From JADHLJ01 sp038118725 (GTDB lineage: Bacteria; Pseudomonadota; Alphaproteobacteria; Thalassobaculales; Thalassobaculaceae), in NCBI GenBank assembly GCA_038118725.1, contig JAYOIK010000008.1, positions 1 to 64,000 of the forward strand: 64,000 nt of DNA, in the 5' to 3' direction. Positions 51,447 to 60,760 of the stretch are shown piece after piece (position 1 is the stretch's first letter; each line of letters opens with the position of its first letter). The notes beneath the pieces are model-generated. The model was not told the DNA's origin. It did not search any database and saw only the letters and a program-made list of their open reading frames with translations. Made by a program: the position numbers and the translations under genes.

Positions 51447-53063
51447 ATGCTTGATAACGACGCGGTCTTTGATTTCATTGTCAGCGGCGCGGGTTCCGCC
51501 GGATGCGCCGTCGCGGCACGACTCAGTGAGTCCGGCGCGTATAGCGTGTTGCTGTTGGAGGCGGGGCCGCGAGACACCAACCCGTGGATCCATATTCCGA
51601 TCGGGTTCGCCAAGGTCTTCATCGACAAATCCGTCAACTGGAAGCTGGAGACCGAGCCCGTCGAGGCTCTGAACAACCGCCGGCTTTATCAACCCCGGGG
51701 CAAGGTTCTGGGCGGCAGCAGCTCGATCAACGGCACGATCTATATCCGCGGTCAACCCGGTGACTATGATGAATGGCGCCAGCGCGGCCTGGTCGGCTGG
51801 GACTGGGATTCGGTCCTGCCGTACTTCAAGAAAGCCGAGGACAATGTTCGCGGCGCCGATGATCTGCACGGCACCGGCGGGCCACTCCGGGTCTCCGACG
51901 TGCCGACCGCCTGGGATCTGCCGACGGCAATGATCGCCGCCGCCGAGCAGGCCGGGATTCCCGCGAACAAGGATTTCAACGGCCCGGAACAAGAGGGCAC
52001 GGGTTTCTATCAGTTCACCGCGACGAACAAGCGGCGCTGGAGCACCGCCAAGGCCTATCTCGGACCGGCCAAGGGACGCGGGAACCTGCATATCGAGACC
52101 AACGCCCATGCCCGGCGCGTGCTGATCGAGGACGGCAAGGCCGTCGGGATCGAGTTTCAGACCCCCGCCGGCGTCAGGACCGCGCGCGCGAGGCGGGAGG
52201 TCATCGTCTCCGGCGGCAGCTTCGGCTCTCCCCAGCTACTGCAACTCTCGGGCGTCGGGCCAGGTGATCTGCTTAGCGACATGGGCATTGAGGTGAAGGC
52301 CGACCTGCCGGGGGTCGGCGCGCATCTACGGGATCATTTCAACACCTATCTCGCGTTTCGCTGCGCCAAGCCGGTGACCGGCAATGATCTCGCGAATAGT
52401 CTTCCACGACGCTTGATGGCGGGAGCGAGGTATGTCTTGACCGGCACCGGCCCACTTTCCAGCACGGGAATTTGCGCTGGCGCGTTCCTACGCTCGGACC
52501 CGCGGCTGGAGCGTCCGGATATTCAGCTCAACATGTTCAATTGGGCCGCCAAGTCGCGGACCGTGAACGAGGTCATCCCCTTCCCATTCTCCGCCTTTAC
52601 CATCAGTCCGGTGCATCTTCGCCCGGATTGCGACGGCTCGGTCCGCATCAAAAGCCCGGATCCGATGGCCCCGCCGGCCATCCGTTACGAGTTCCTGCGC
52701 AGCGAATATGACAAGCAGGCGATCCTGCACGGCATGCGCGTCGCCCGCGAGATCGCCAGACAGCCGGCACTAAAGGATTTCATGGTCGAGGAAGTGCTAC
52801 CGGGCCCCGGCGTCGCCAGCGACGAGGAAATGCTCGCCGATGTGCGCGAACGGGCGGTCGCCAACTATCATCCCATGGGCACCTGCCGGATGGGCGACGC
52901 CATCGACAGCGCCACCGACGCCAGGCTCCGGGTTCACGGCATCGACGGCCTCAGGGTCGCCGACGCCTCGATCATGCCCTCCATCGTCGCCGGCAACACC
53001 AACGCGCCGACCATCATGATCGGCGAAAAATGCGCCGCCATGGTGCTCGAGGACGCGCGCTGA
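51447..53063 (+). CDS. GMC-family FAD oxidoreductase, paralogue 2
   Basis: A 538-residue GMC oxidoreductase. The FAD site is FIVSGAGSAGCAVAARL (about 9-25), with SGAG in place of VGAG; GKVLGGSSSINGTIYIRG (about 84-101) is the signature. The catalytic His is in NYHPMGTCRMGDAIDSATD (in part, about 473-491). It shares the general architecture of the GMC gene at 44926 but is clearly diverged. It probably oxidises an alcohol with a quinone or cytochrome acceptor. It converges on an SDR gene with a 22-bp gap. Confidence 0.9.
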   Translation: MLDNDAVFDFIVSGAGSAGCAVAARLSESGAYSVLLLEAGPRDTNPWIHIPIGFAKVFIDKSVNWKLETEPVEALNNRRLYQPRGKVLGGSSSINGTIYIRGQPGDYDEWRQRGLVGWDWDSVLPYFKKAEDNVRGADDLHGTGGPLRVSDVPTAWDLPTAMIAAAEQAGIPANKDFNGPEQEGTGFYQFTATNKRRWSTAKAYLGPAKGRGNLHIETNAHARRVLIEDGKAVGIEFQTPAGVRTARARREVIVSGGSFGSPQLLQLSGVGPGDLLSDMGIEVKADLPGVGAHLRDHFNTYLAFRCAKPVTGNDLANSLPRRLMAGARYVLTGTGPLSSTGICAGAFLRSDPRLERPDIQLNMFNWAAKSRTVNEVIPFPFSAFTISPVHLRPDCDGSVRIKSPDPMAPPAIRYEFLRSEYDKQAILHGMRVAREIARQPALKDFMVEEVLPGPGVASDEEMLADVRERAVANYHPMGTCRMGDAIDSATDARLRVHGIDGLRVADASIMPSIVAGNTNAPTIMIGEKCAAMVLEDAR

Positions 53064-53085
53064 GCAGACCAGCGTATACGTCCCC

Positions 53086-53904
53086 CTATCCGTTCCATTT
53101 CACCGGGCTGCGGAACGGGCGCATGTCGGGATAGCCACTGACCGCCCAGGCGCCGTCGACCAACAGGCTGCTTCCGTTGACATAGCTCGCCTCCCCGCTT
53201 GCGAGGAACAGGGCGGGGGCGGCGATCTCCTCGGGCTGGGCGGCGCGGCCCTGAGGGATGCGCGAGACGAAGGCCGCCAAGGCGTCGGGGTTGTCGAAGT
53301 GGCGGCGGGTCAGCGGGGTTTCCACCAGCCCCGGCAGCACCGCGTTGACCCTGATACCGAGCTCGGCGAATTCCAGGGCGGCGTTCTTGGTCAGCATCTC
53401 GACCCCTGCCTTGGCCGTCGCGTAGGCGGCGCCCGCGTGCATCGGGACATGGGCGTTCAGCGAGGCGATGTTGACGATGGAGCCGCCTCCACCGCCCGCG
53501 CCTTTCCGCGCGGCCATCCGGCGCGCCTGGTGCTTGACGCAGAGGAACACCGATTTCAGGCAAAGATCGATGGTGAAGTCCCAATCCTCGGCTTCCTGAT
53601 CAAGCAGGTACCCGGCCCGGTTTCCGCCCGCCACGTTGAAGCCGTGGTCGAGCCCCCCGAAATGATCGACAGCCGCGTCGACGATCAGAGCCACGTCGGC
53701 CTCCACCGTGACATCGCCGGCACGGGCGAGAAAGCGCTCTCCAAGCTCGTCGCCGAGACTGTCCAACCCGTCCACGTTGATGTCGGTTCCGAGAACATTC
53801 CCGCCCTCGGCGTGCAGGCGCCGGGCAATCGCGCGCCCGATCCCCGACGCCGCGCCGGTTACAACGGCGGTTTTGCCTCCAAATCGTCCACTGGGCTCTG
53901 TCAT
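53086..53904 (-). CDS. SDR-family oxidoreductase, classical type
   Basis: A 272-residue NAD(P)-dependent short-chain dehydrogenase. TGAASGIGRA (about 16-25) is the cofactor motif and the classical catalytic YxxxK is YATAKAGVEML (about 166-176), with Ser upstream in IVNIASLNAHV. The C-terminal end DGAWAVSGYPDM is typical of gluconate- or cyclohexanol-dehydrogenase-like SDRs. The start at 53904 has a GGAGCA site. It is divergent from the amino-acid dehydrogenase-like gene at 54044. Confidence 0.88.
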   Translation of the reverse strand: MTEPSGRFGGKTAVVTGAASGIGRAIARRLHAEGGNVLGTDINVDGLDSLGDELGERFLARAGDVTVEADVALIVDAAVDHFGGLDHGFNVAGGNRAGYLLDQEAEDWDFTIDLCLKSVFLCVKHQARRMAARKGAGGGGGSIVNIASLNAHVPMHAGAAYATAKAGVEMLTKNAALEFAELGIRVNAVLPGLVETPLTRRHFDNPDALAAFVSRIPQGRAAQPEEIAAPALFLASGEASYVNGSSLLVDGAWAVSGYPDMRPFRSPVKWNG

Positions 53905-54043
53905 GATGCGTGCTCCGATTGTCGCCGACATGGGTGCGTTTCCGTTCATTCAGCATTGTTGTCCAAATCAACGGCGACCGCTACGGTCGCGGACTATCAG
54001 ACAGCGCGCCGGACCGGCGCGCCCAACCGGCAAGGGCCCCGCC

Positions 54044-55294
54044 ATGAGTGAAGATCAATCGAAGGACGCCATCGTCATCGGCGCCGGCATCATCGGCATT
54101 TGCGCCGCCCTGGCGCTCCGCGACAAAGGCTTCTCGGTTACCGTGCTGGACCGGGTCGGCCCGGCCGAGGCAACCAGCCATGGCAACGCCGGGGTGGTTT
54201 CCCCTTGGTCCTGCGTGCCGCAATCCATGCCCGGGCTCTGGAAAAGCGTGCCGAAATGGCTTCTCGATCCGGAAGGCCCGCTAAACGTCCGCTGGAGCTA
54301 CCTTCCGACGATGCTACCCTGGCTCGGGCAGTTTCTTTCCGCCGGCGCGCTGGAACGCCTACCGGCGATCGCCGACGCGATGCTGGCGGTAAATCGTCCC
54401 AATCTCGATCTTTATCATCAATATCTCCAGGGAACCGGCGAGGAGAGCCTGGTTAGGGACTGCTTTTACCTGCATGTCTCGCGCACCACCGAGGGCGCCG
54501 ACCCCAATAGTCTCGCCTGGCGGCTGCGGCGCGAGCGCGATGTTCCCTTCGAGGCAATCAGCGGTGACGAGGCGCGTGAACTGGAGCCGGAACTCTCGCC
54601 CGAGATCAAGGCGGCGGTGGTAATCCGCCAGCAGGGCCGCACGGTCAATCCCGGGCGGTTGGGCAAGGTTCTCGCCGCCAAGGCCGAGGCCATGGGCGTT
54701 ACCTTCCCTCTCGTCGAGGTCAAGGGCATCACGCCGCGCGAGGGCGGCGGCTATCGCGTCGAGACCAATGACGGCCCGCGCGAGGCCGGCACGGTGGTTC
54801 TCGCGGCGGGCGCCTGGTCGGCGCGCCTACTCGCTCCCCTCGGCGTTAAGGTGGCGCTTGAGGCCGAGCGCGGTTATCACCTGATCTTCAAGGATCCCGG
54901 CGTCTCACTCACACACTCGATCATGGACGCGGACAACAAGTTCGTGACCAGCTTGATGGAGATGGGCGTGCGCAGCGCCGGCACCGCCGAATTCGCGGGG
55001 ATCGACGCCGCGCCGAACTACAATCGAGCGAAGGTCTTCATCAAGCATACCAAGTCCCTACTTCCGAATCTGAATATCGGCGAGACCGTGGAATGGATGG
55101 GCCGACGCCCGTCGCCGCCCGACTCGGTGCCGTATATCGGCGAGGTTCCGGGATACCCCCGGCTGTTTCACGGCTTCGGGCATGGCCATCTCGGGCTAAC
55201 CGGCGCGCCAATGACGGGCCGCATGATCGCGGCGCTTGCATCGGGCGAGCCGCTTAACATCGACATGACGCCCTATCGGATCGACCGTTTCTAG
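54044..55294 (+). CDS. D-amino-acid dehydrogenase-like FAD oxidoreductase (DadA family)
   Basis: A 416-residue flavoprotein. The FAD motif VIGAGIIGICAALAL is at about residues 11-25, SHGNAGVVSPW (about 45-55) marks the DAO/DadA family, and VVLAAGAWSARLLAPLG (about 248-264) is the second FAD segment. WMGRRPSPPDSVPYIG (about 350-365) near the C-terminus is typical of DadA-like dehydrogenases. The ATG at 54044 follows the open frame of the divergent SDR. Likely deaminates a D-amino acid or proline-like imino acid at the membrane; the substrate is unknown. Confidence 0.87.
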   Translation: MSEDQSKDAIVIGAGIIGICAALALRDKGFSVTVLDRVGPAEATSHGNAGVVSPWSCVPQSMPGLWKSVPKWLLDPEGPLNVRWSYLPTMLPWLGQFLSAGALERLPAIADAMLAVNRPNLDLYHQYLQGTGEESLVRDCFYLHVSRTTEGADPNSLAWRLRRERDVPFEAISGDEARELEPELSPEIKAAVVIRQQGRTVNPGRLGKVLAAKAEAMGVTFPLVEVKGITPREGGGYRVETNDGPREAGTVVLAAGAWSARLLAPLGVKVALEAERGYHLIFKDPGVSLTHSIMDADNKFVTSLMEMGVRSAGTAEFAGIDAAPNYNRAKVFIKHTKSLLPNLNIGETVEWMGRRPSPPDSVPYIGEVPGYPRLFHGFGHGHLGLTGAPMTGRMIAALASGEPLNIDMTPYRIDRF

Positions 55295-55358
55295 AGCCGG
55301 ACGCCTGATGCTAGGATAGGCTTCGACAGGGACGGACACGAATAGAGGAGCCGGTCAC

Positions 55359-56192
55359 ATGGCCTATGAGACCATCGAGGTCAATCCGATCAGCCCGGTG
55401 ATCGGCGCCGAGATCACCGGTGTCGACATCTCCAAGCCGCTCGGCAATCAGACATTTCGCGAGATCCATGACGCGCTGATGGAGCATCAGGTGATCTTTT
55501 TCCGCGATCAGGAAATGACCCTGGACGAGCATAAGTCCTTCGGGCGGCTCTTCGGTGACCTGCATATCCATCCCTCGGCCCCGAAACCGGAGGGACATCC
55601 GGAAATCTTGGTCATCCACGCCGACGGGAACTCCAAGGTCGTGGCGGGCATGAAATGGCATTCCGATGTCTCCTGCGACGTCGAGCCGCCCATGGGCAGC
55701 ATCCTGCACATGCATGAATTGCCGCCGGTCGGTGGCGATACCATGTTCGCCAGCATGTACGCCGCCTATGACGGGCTTTCGGAGCCGATTAAGGACTTCA
55801 TCGCCGACAAGCGGGCCTGGCATGAATCGATCGGCGTGCATCTGCATCGCTTCGGGCACAAGGGCGCGTCCCTGCGCGACGGCGACAATGCCTATCCCGA
55901 GGCCCTGCACCCAATCGTCCGCACCCACCCGGTCAGCGGGCGCAAGGCGTTGTTCGTGAACGAGAATTTCACCACCAGGATCGAGGGGCTTCGGAAGAAC
56001 GAGAGCGACGCGATCCTAAAGATGCTTTACGATCACATCGCCACCCCGGAGTTCCACTGCCGTTTCCGCTGGCGCGAGAAATCCGTCGCGTTTTGGGATA
56101 ACCGAAGCGCGCAGCATCGCACGGTATGGGACTACTACCCCCAGGTTCGTCACGGCTACAGGGTCACGATTTGCGGTGACAAGCCGTTCTGA
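55359..56192 (+). CDS. TauD/TfdA-family dioxygenase
   Basis: A 277-residue Fe(II)/2-oxoglutarate dioxygenase of the classic TauD length. Iron ligands are H101 and D103 in KWHSDVSCD and H253 in RSAQHRTVWDYY; R268 in HGYRVTICG binds 2-oxoglutarate. The family includes taurine and alkyl-sulfate dioxygenases; the native substrate is not evident. It starts 64 bp after the amino-acid dehydrogenase with an AGGAG site. Confidence 0.9.
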   Translation: MAYETIEVNPISPVIGAEITGVDISKPLGNQTFREIHDALMEHQVIFFRDQEMTLDEHKSFGRLFGDLHIHPSAPKPEGHPEILVIHADGNSKVVAGMKWHSDVSCDVEPPMGSILHMHELPPVGGDTMFASMYAAYDGLSEPIKDFIADKRAWHESIGVHLHRFGHKGASLRDGDNAYPEALHPIVRTHPVSGRKALFVNENFTTRIEGLRKNESDAILKMLYDHIATPEFHCRFRWREKSVAFWDNRSAQHRTVWDYYPQVRHGYRVTICGDKPF

Positions 56193-56225
56193 CCGACGCG
56201 CCGTCTCCGCGCCCCTCAACGCCGC

Positions 56226-57188
56226 CTACGCGCCGAGCGGATTTTCGGCCTCGATCTTGTCGACCTCGGCCTTCAGCTTCAGCAGGCCGATATCCCGGTT
56301 GCGGAACAGTTGCTCCGGGCTCATGCCGCCATAGTCGAAATAGCCGGCGCCGGTCATCACGCCGCCCCTGCCCTCGGCCATGAGCTTGTCCAGGGTCGGA
56401 CTGCTGCCCTTGGGAACCGGCGGCGTATAGGTCATGTTCGCCATTCCCCGCTGCATCATGTCGAGCCCGGTGAAATCCGCCTTCATCAACGCCCCCATCA
56501 GCGCCATGCGCAGGGCCAGGCCGTATTTGATCGAATCGTCGATCACCTTGGCCGACGCCCACCCCTCGTCCAGCAGTTTGGTGATCTCCAACCCCATCGC
56601 CGCTTGCAAGCGGTTGGCGACATATCCGTTGATGAACTTCTCGAACCGAACCGGTTTCTTACCCATGCCGTTATAGAGCGCCTCCATCTCGTCCATCACC
56701 GCGACGTCGGTTTTCGGCCCCGGCGCCAGATCCACCAGATCAATGATGTAGGGTGGGGTGTACCAATGGGCGATCAAACAGCGCTTCTGCCGGCCCTCGG
56801 GGATCAGCGGAAAGACGTCCAGGTTCGAGGTATTGCTGGCAATGATCGCGCCGGCGGGCGCGGCGGCGTCGATCTCGGCGAAAACCTGGGTCTTTACCGG
56901 AACGTTCTCAACCACCGCCTCGACCACGAGGTCGGCGCCGTCGACAGCGTCGGCGAGCTTGGGAACCGGGGTGATACGCGAGGCGATCGCCGCCTTCTCC
57001 GCCGCCGGCAGGGCGCCGGCGTCGACCATGGTCGTGAGCGCGCTATCGATCAGCCCGACGCCGATTTCCAGTTGCTTCTCGCTGATATCCTGCATCTTGA
57101 CCTTATGACCACCCGCCGCGTGCACCAGCGCCAGCGCGTGCCCCAACAATCCCGCGCCAATCAGCGTGACCTTCGCGTTCGCGTCCAT
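56226..57188 (-). CDS. 3-hydroxyacyl-CoA dehydrogenase
   Basis: A 320-residue NAD-dependent dehydrogenase of the short HCDH type. The Rossmann motif VTLIGAGLLGHALALVHA is at about residues 8-25; SNTSNLDVFPL (about 118-128) holds the catalytic Ser-Asn region; HWYTPPYIIDLVDL (about 141-154) the His-Glu region; and the C-terminal helical domain starts with INGYVANRLQAAM. It is distinct from the lambda-crystallin-like gene at 30079. It converges on the TauD-family gene and stands before the gene-free repeat region. Confidence 0.88.
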   Translation of the reverse strand: MDANAKVTLIGAGLLGHALALVHAAGGHKVKMQDISEKQLEIGVGLIDSALTTMVDAGALPAAEKAAIASRITPVPKLADAVDGADLVVEAVVENVPVKTQVFAEIDAAAPAGAIIASNTSNLDVFPLIPEGRQKRCLIAHWYTPPYIIDLVDLAPGPKTDVAVMDEMEALYNGMGKKPVRFEKFINGYVANRLQAAMGLEITKLLDEGWASAKVIDDSIKYGLALRMALMGALMKADFTGLDMMQRGMANMTYTPPVPKGSSPTLDKLMAEGRGGVMTGAGYFDYGGMSPEQLFRNRDIGLLKLKAEVDKIEAENPLGA

Positions 57189-57386
57189 CTCCGTATCTCC
57201 GACTCGTTCGTTGCTCCCACGAGCCTAGTCATGTCGTCGCCACGACGCAGCGTAAATCCAGGCCCGGGTTTCGATATCAGAAGGGCGGGATTGGGGATGC
57301 GCACGCACCGCTCTTGTCCCCGTCATCCCAGCGCAAGCTCAATATTGTCCGGGAAAATCCCAACGCGTGACGATTGCAAAGAAGCC

Positions 57387-57894
57387 GTCTTCCCGGCGTA
57401 GGCCGGGACCCATTCCAAGGGCGGTTGCCCGTGACGGATGATTAAAACTTACCAACAGCCTAGATCCTGGTTCGACGCTGTCGGAATGGATCCCGGCCTA
57501 CGCCCACTGCTGTCCGGGCAGACTCCAGGCGTAAAGCACAAGATGCCGATATTGCCAGCGTTTTGTTCTTTGGCCCCCGCCTCGGACTTGATTTCTCGAA
57601 CCGCCATTCCCGTGGCCGTCGCCCTCGCGGACGCGGGGGCCTCCGAGAGACGGAGATGACGGAGACCATGTCAACCACCGGGAGGTCCCCGCTTGCGCGA
57701 GGACGACGAGAAAAGCTGGTTTCCGGGTTCCACCGCATATCCGCCGCGCACCTGTTCTCTCCGTCGCGCCAGGGACAAGCCGGGGCTTTTGGCAAGCGGA
57801 GTTGAGCCCCAGCTTTCGCTGGGGCGACGGGTTCATGAAGTTACGCGCGGCGTTGAATTTTTCCCGGACAGCAGTGGGCCTACGCCGGGAAGAC
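57387..57894. repeat. Three arms of an inverted repeat family
   Basis: Arms at 57387-57416, 57483-57518 and 57863-57894 combine CCCGGCGTAGGCC, GGAATGGATCCCGG and CCCACTGCTGTCCGGG blocks in opposite orientations. Similar CCATTCC/GGAATGG ends occur in the 9115-9232 element, so these belong to a dispersed repeat family. Confidence 0.65.
57807..57824 (-). repeat. Dispersed hairpin repeat, copy D
   Basis: CCCCAGC-TTTC-GCTGGGG; on the minus strand the loop reads GAAA, as in copies A and B, with the CGTCGC flank also shared. Confidence 0.6.
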
Positions 57895-57972
57895 GACCCA
57901 AGAGGAGGAGGCTCGACGAGCTGGAAACCAAGTCTTGAAGCCGAGGAATCGCGGCGTGAGCCGCCACGCGGA

Positions 57973-59397
57973 TTACAGCGTCGGGGCGGTCCGCACGTCC
58001 TCGGGGATCTCGCGCTTGAGATACTTGCCATCGGACAAGGCCCCCTTGAACTCGCCGTCCTCGACCATCACCTTGCCGCGAAGCACGGTCATGACCGGCC
58101 AAGCCGAAATCTCGTGGCCTTCCCAGGGGCTGTAATCGGTTTCGTGCAGATCCTCGACCCGGACTTTCTTGCGGATGGTCGGGTCCAGCACGGCGATATC
58201 CGCGTCGCTGCCGACCGCGATGGCGCCCTTGCGGGGATAGAGGCCCATGATCTTGGCCGCGTTGGTGGAGACCAGATCGACGAACTTCTCGAGGGAATAG
58301 CCCCGCGAGGTCACCATCTCCTGATACATCACCGCGACCCTAGGCTCGACGCCGGCATTGCCGCCGGTAGTGTCGTCGATCCGGTCGCCGACCAGCTTGG
58401 TCTGCAAGGTGCAGCAGATCTCGTCCGTCGCGACGGCATTGATCGCGCCGTCCAGGGTTCCGGCCCAAAGCGCCGCCTGATCCTCCGGTGACTTGAGCGA
58501 GGGATAGGTATGATAGATCTGTCCGTTCGGACGCTTATAGTCCTCGGAATTGTACAGCATGTACTGGTGTAGGGTTTCGCCGTAAATCGGCTGACCCTTG
58601 GCGCGAGCCTCGCGGATCGCCTGCACACCGGTACCGGCGCTGACATGCATCATGTAGAGAGGCGTTTTCTCGGCTTCGGCGAGGCGGATGACGCGCCGGA
58701 ACGAGAGATCTTCCGACAGGGTGTTGTGAACCTCGGCCAGATTGTGAAAGCTGACCCGACCCTCGCGGATCAACTTCTCATACATATGCATTACGATATC
58801 ATTGTCCTCGGCATGGATCACGCCGAGTCCGCCATTGCGGGTGATGATCTTGAAGACCTCCCAGATATCGCCGAAATGCACCATCCGCCCGGACCGGCTG
58901 GGCGTGATGTTGGTGGTGAAGATCTTAACCGTCGGATAACCATCGGTGATCACGCCCTCGAGTTCGTCAAGGATCGGCGGTTCAACATCACCCAACAACA
59001 TCACGTGATAGGCATAGTCGCAATAGCAGTTGCCGAGCCAATCCTCGTCCCGCTTGGCGATCACCTCGCGCAGGGGGATCTCCTCCATCCGCGCGGCGAA
59101 ATCGATCATCGTCGTGGTGCCGCCATAGAGCGCCGCCCGGCTGACCACCTCGGGCCCGTCGGTATAACCGACCCCACCGCCGGGAAGCGGCATGTGCCAT
59201 TTGCAGTGCACATGCGGGTCGATCCCGCCGGGCATGACGATCTTGCCCGATACGTCGACCGAGCGCCCGGCCTGTTCATCACCGATCGCGCCAGGATTGG
59301 TGATCGCGGCGATGGTCTCGCCAGACATCGCGACGTCGTGGACACCGACGCCATGGGGGGTGACGACGGTGCCGCCGCGCAGGATCAGATCAAACAT
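57973..59397 (-). CDS. Dihydropyrimidinase/D-hydantoinase
   Basis: A 474-residue binuclear-zinc amidohydrolase that opens dihydrouracil or hydantoin rings. Metal ligands are His-x-His in GIDPHVHCK (about 57-65), the carbamylated Lys in TVKIFTTN (about 147-154), His in GVIHAEDND (about 182-190), His in MMHVSAGTG (about 238-246) and Asp in ATDEICC (about 314-320). ATG 59397 is the natural start of the MFDLILRGGTVVTPHG strand. It is the last gene of the M20-orphan-COG0523 operon, 50 bp after the GTPase. Confidence 0.92.
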   Translation of the reverse strand: MFDLILRGGTVVTPHGVGVHDVAMSGETIAAITNPGAIGDEQAGRSVDVSGKIVMPGGIDPHVHCKWHMPLPGGGVGYTDGPEVVSRAALYGGTTTMIDFAARMEEIPLREVIAKRDEDWLGNCYCDYAYHVMLLGDVEPPILDELEGVITDGYPTVKIFTTNITPSRSGRMVHFGDIWEVFKIITRNGGLGVIHAEDNDIVMHMYEKLIREGRVSFHNLAEVHNTLSEDLSFRRVIRLAEAEKTPLYMMHVSAGTGVQAIREARAKGQPIYGETLHQYMLYNSEDYKRPNGQIYHTYPSLKSPEDQAALWAGTLDGAINAVATDEICCTLQTKLVGDRIDDTTGGNAGVEPRVAVMYQEMVTSRGYSLEKFVDLVSTNAAKIMGLYPRKGAIAVGSDADIAVLDPTIRKKVRVEDLHETDYSPWEGHEISAWPVMTVLRGKVMVEDGEFKGALSDGKYLKREIPEDVRTAPTL

Positions 59398-59447
59398 TCC
59401 CGGTCTCCCTCGAACAGACTTCCCCCAAGTGTCCTGAACATCGCCCC

Positions 59448-60467
59448 CTATTGTCCAGAGGCTTCGGCGACCTCTTCGATGATCGTGTCCAGTAACACCC
59501 GTATCCAGAGCTCCGCGACGCCCCTGCCGATCAGCACCAAACGAGAGTCCGGCGCGCCGCCAGGCCAAGCATCCAGCCATCGCATGGGATGAAAGACGTG
59601 ACGCACGCCATGCACGATCGCGGGGCTATCGGGGGCTTCGGCGACCTCCACGATGCCTTTCAGGCGCAACAGGTCCTGGCCGAGCGTTTCCGCAAGCGCC
59701 TGCAGGAACAGGGTAAGCGCGACGGCGGGCATGGGATTTTCAAGACGTAGAGACACGGATGTGATTTCGTCCGGACCGTGGGAATGAGCGTGGTGATGGG
59801 CCGAAGTTTCAACCACGCCTCCTGCTCGACGGCGATCTTTGGAACGGTTTTCCTGGTTGGTGTTTTCACCGATGATCACCTCTGGATCGAGGTCGCCCTG
59901 GACAGGGAAATGCGCTTCGGCATCCGGATTGATAACGCGTATCCGGCCCAGCAGGGACTCGACATCGCCGTCATCGATATCGGTCTTGGTGATCAACAGG
60001 ACATCGGCCAAGGCCACCTGGCTCCGGCTTTCCTCATGCGCTTCCAGCGAGGCGTGCGCGGTCAGGGCGTCGACGGTGACCGCCACCCGGTCCAGATTAA
60101 CCAAGGAGCGGAGCGCCGGGTCCGCGATCGCCGCGTGAACGATCGGCGCCGGGTCCGCGAGTCCCGTGGTTTCCAATACGATGCGGTCAATGGGCCGCCC
60201 TTGATCACGCTTTTCCATCAAGCGATGAACCGCGTTGGTCAGATCGCCGCGCATCACGCAGCACAGGCATCCGGTGCTGAGCTCGACCAGATCCTCCTCG
60301 CTGCTTTCGATCAACTCGTGATCGAGGCCGATCTCTCCAAACTCATTGATGATGACGGCGGCGCGCGCCATTTCCGGGCGGCGCAGAAGATTGGCGATCA
60401 AGGTGGTTTTGCCGCTCCCGAGAAAGCCGGTTACCACGGTCATCGGCACTGGAGTGTCGGCGTTCAT
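59448..60467 (-). CDS. COG0523 (CobW/P47K) metal-chaperone GTPase
   Basis: A 339-residue GTPase. The P-loop GFLGSGKTT is at 14-22; the COG0523 metal motif GCLCC is at 66-70; ITKTDIDD (about 164-171) acts as NKxD. A His-rich stretch HHHAHSHG (about 228-235) marks a metal-binding loop, as in zinc-allocating members of this family. The start ATG overlaps the stop of the 98-residue gene (ATGA). Placed between two metal hydrolases (M20 and dihydropyrimidinase), it probably supplies a metal, likely zinc, to one of them; that is inference. Confidence 0.87.
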   Translation of the reverse strand: MNADTPVPMTVVTGFLGSGKTTLIANLLRRPEMARAAVIINEFGEIGLDHELIESSEEDLVELSTGCLCCVMRGDLTNAVHRLMEKRDQGRPIDRIVLETTGLADPAPIVHAAIADPALRSLVNLDRVAVTVDALTAHASLEAHEESRSQVALADVLLITKTDIDDGDVESLLGRIRVINPDAEAHFPVQGDLDPEVIIGENTNQENRSKDRRRAGGVVETSAHHHAHSHGPDEITSVSLRLENPMPAVALTLFLQALAETLGQDLLRLKGIVEVAEAPDSPAIVHGVRHVFHPMRWLDAWPGGAPDSRLVLIGRGVAELWIRVLLDTIIEEVAEASGQ

Positions 60468-60760
60468 TGAGCGCTCTCGGAGACAAAGAGAACCCGTCCC
60501 GCGGAGCGGTCGGGGCAAAGGATCTCGCGAAGACTTTTCAAGGCCGCGCCGACCGACGGATGAACGCGATCCCGGCGCCCCGGCTCCTCGACCCGCCAAA
60601 CACCGCCGAAGGGTTGTCTTTCGAAGGAAATCGTCACCACGGCTTGGTCACCCTCGGCGACGGCGCAGCGACAGTTCCCCGCCTCGAACGAGAGATCTCT
60701 TTTAACGCGCCAGACCGCCAGCACGCCCTCGATCAGCACGCGAAACCGTTCGGGCGTCAT
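60464..60760 (-). CDS. Orphan 98-residue protein in the hydantoin/pyrimidine operon
   Basis: A 98-residue basic protein (MTPERFRVLIEGV to FVSESAQ). I do not recognise a family. It carries FEAGNCRCAVAEGDQAVV (about 25-42) with a Cys-Arg-Cys pair, QPFGGVWRVEEPG (about 49-61), and a C-terminal ILCPDRSAGRVLFV with a third Cys. It overlaps both neighbours by four bases (ATGA), M20 upstream and the COG0523 GTPase downstream, so it is certainly transcribed and translated with them. Given its size and Cys residues it could be a small partner of the metal chaperone or of the hydrolases, but no evidence beyond position supports this. Confidence 0.8.
   Translation of the reverse strand: MTPERFRVLIEGVLAVWRVKRDLSFEAGNCRCAVAEGDQAVVTISFERQPFGGVWRVEEPGRRDRVHPSVGAALKSLREILCPDRSAGRVLFVSESAQ

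Larger units (their letters stand above)
57189..57972. other. 784-bp gene-free region with several inverted repeats
   Basis: No ORF has the codon pattern of the neighbouring genes. Arms near 57387-57416, 57483-57518 and 57863-57894 share the cores GGCGTAGGCC and CCCACTGCTGTCCGGG in opposite orientations. A perfect hairpin CCCCAGC-TTTC-GCTGGGG lies at 57807-57824. The region looks like repeat-filled spacer between two transcription units. Confidence 0.75.

Noticed and set aside
57438..57805. Short ORFs in the gene-free region before dihydropyrimidinase
   Set aside because: They run through inverted repeats, lack ribosome sites and do not show the GC third-position pattern of neighbouring genes.
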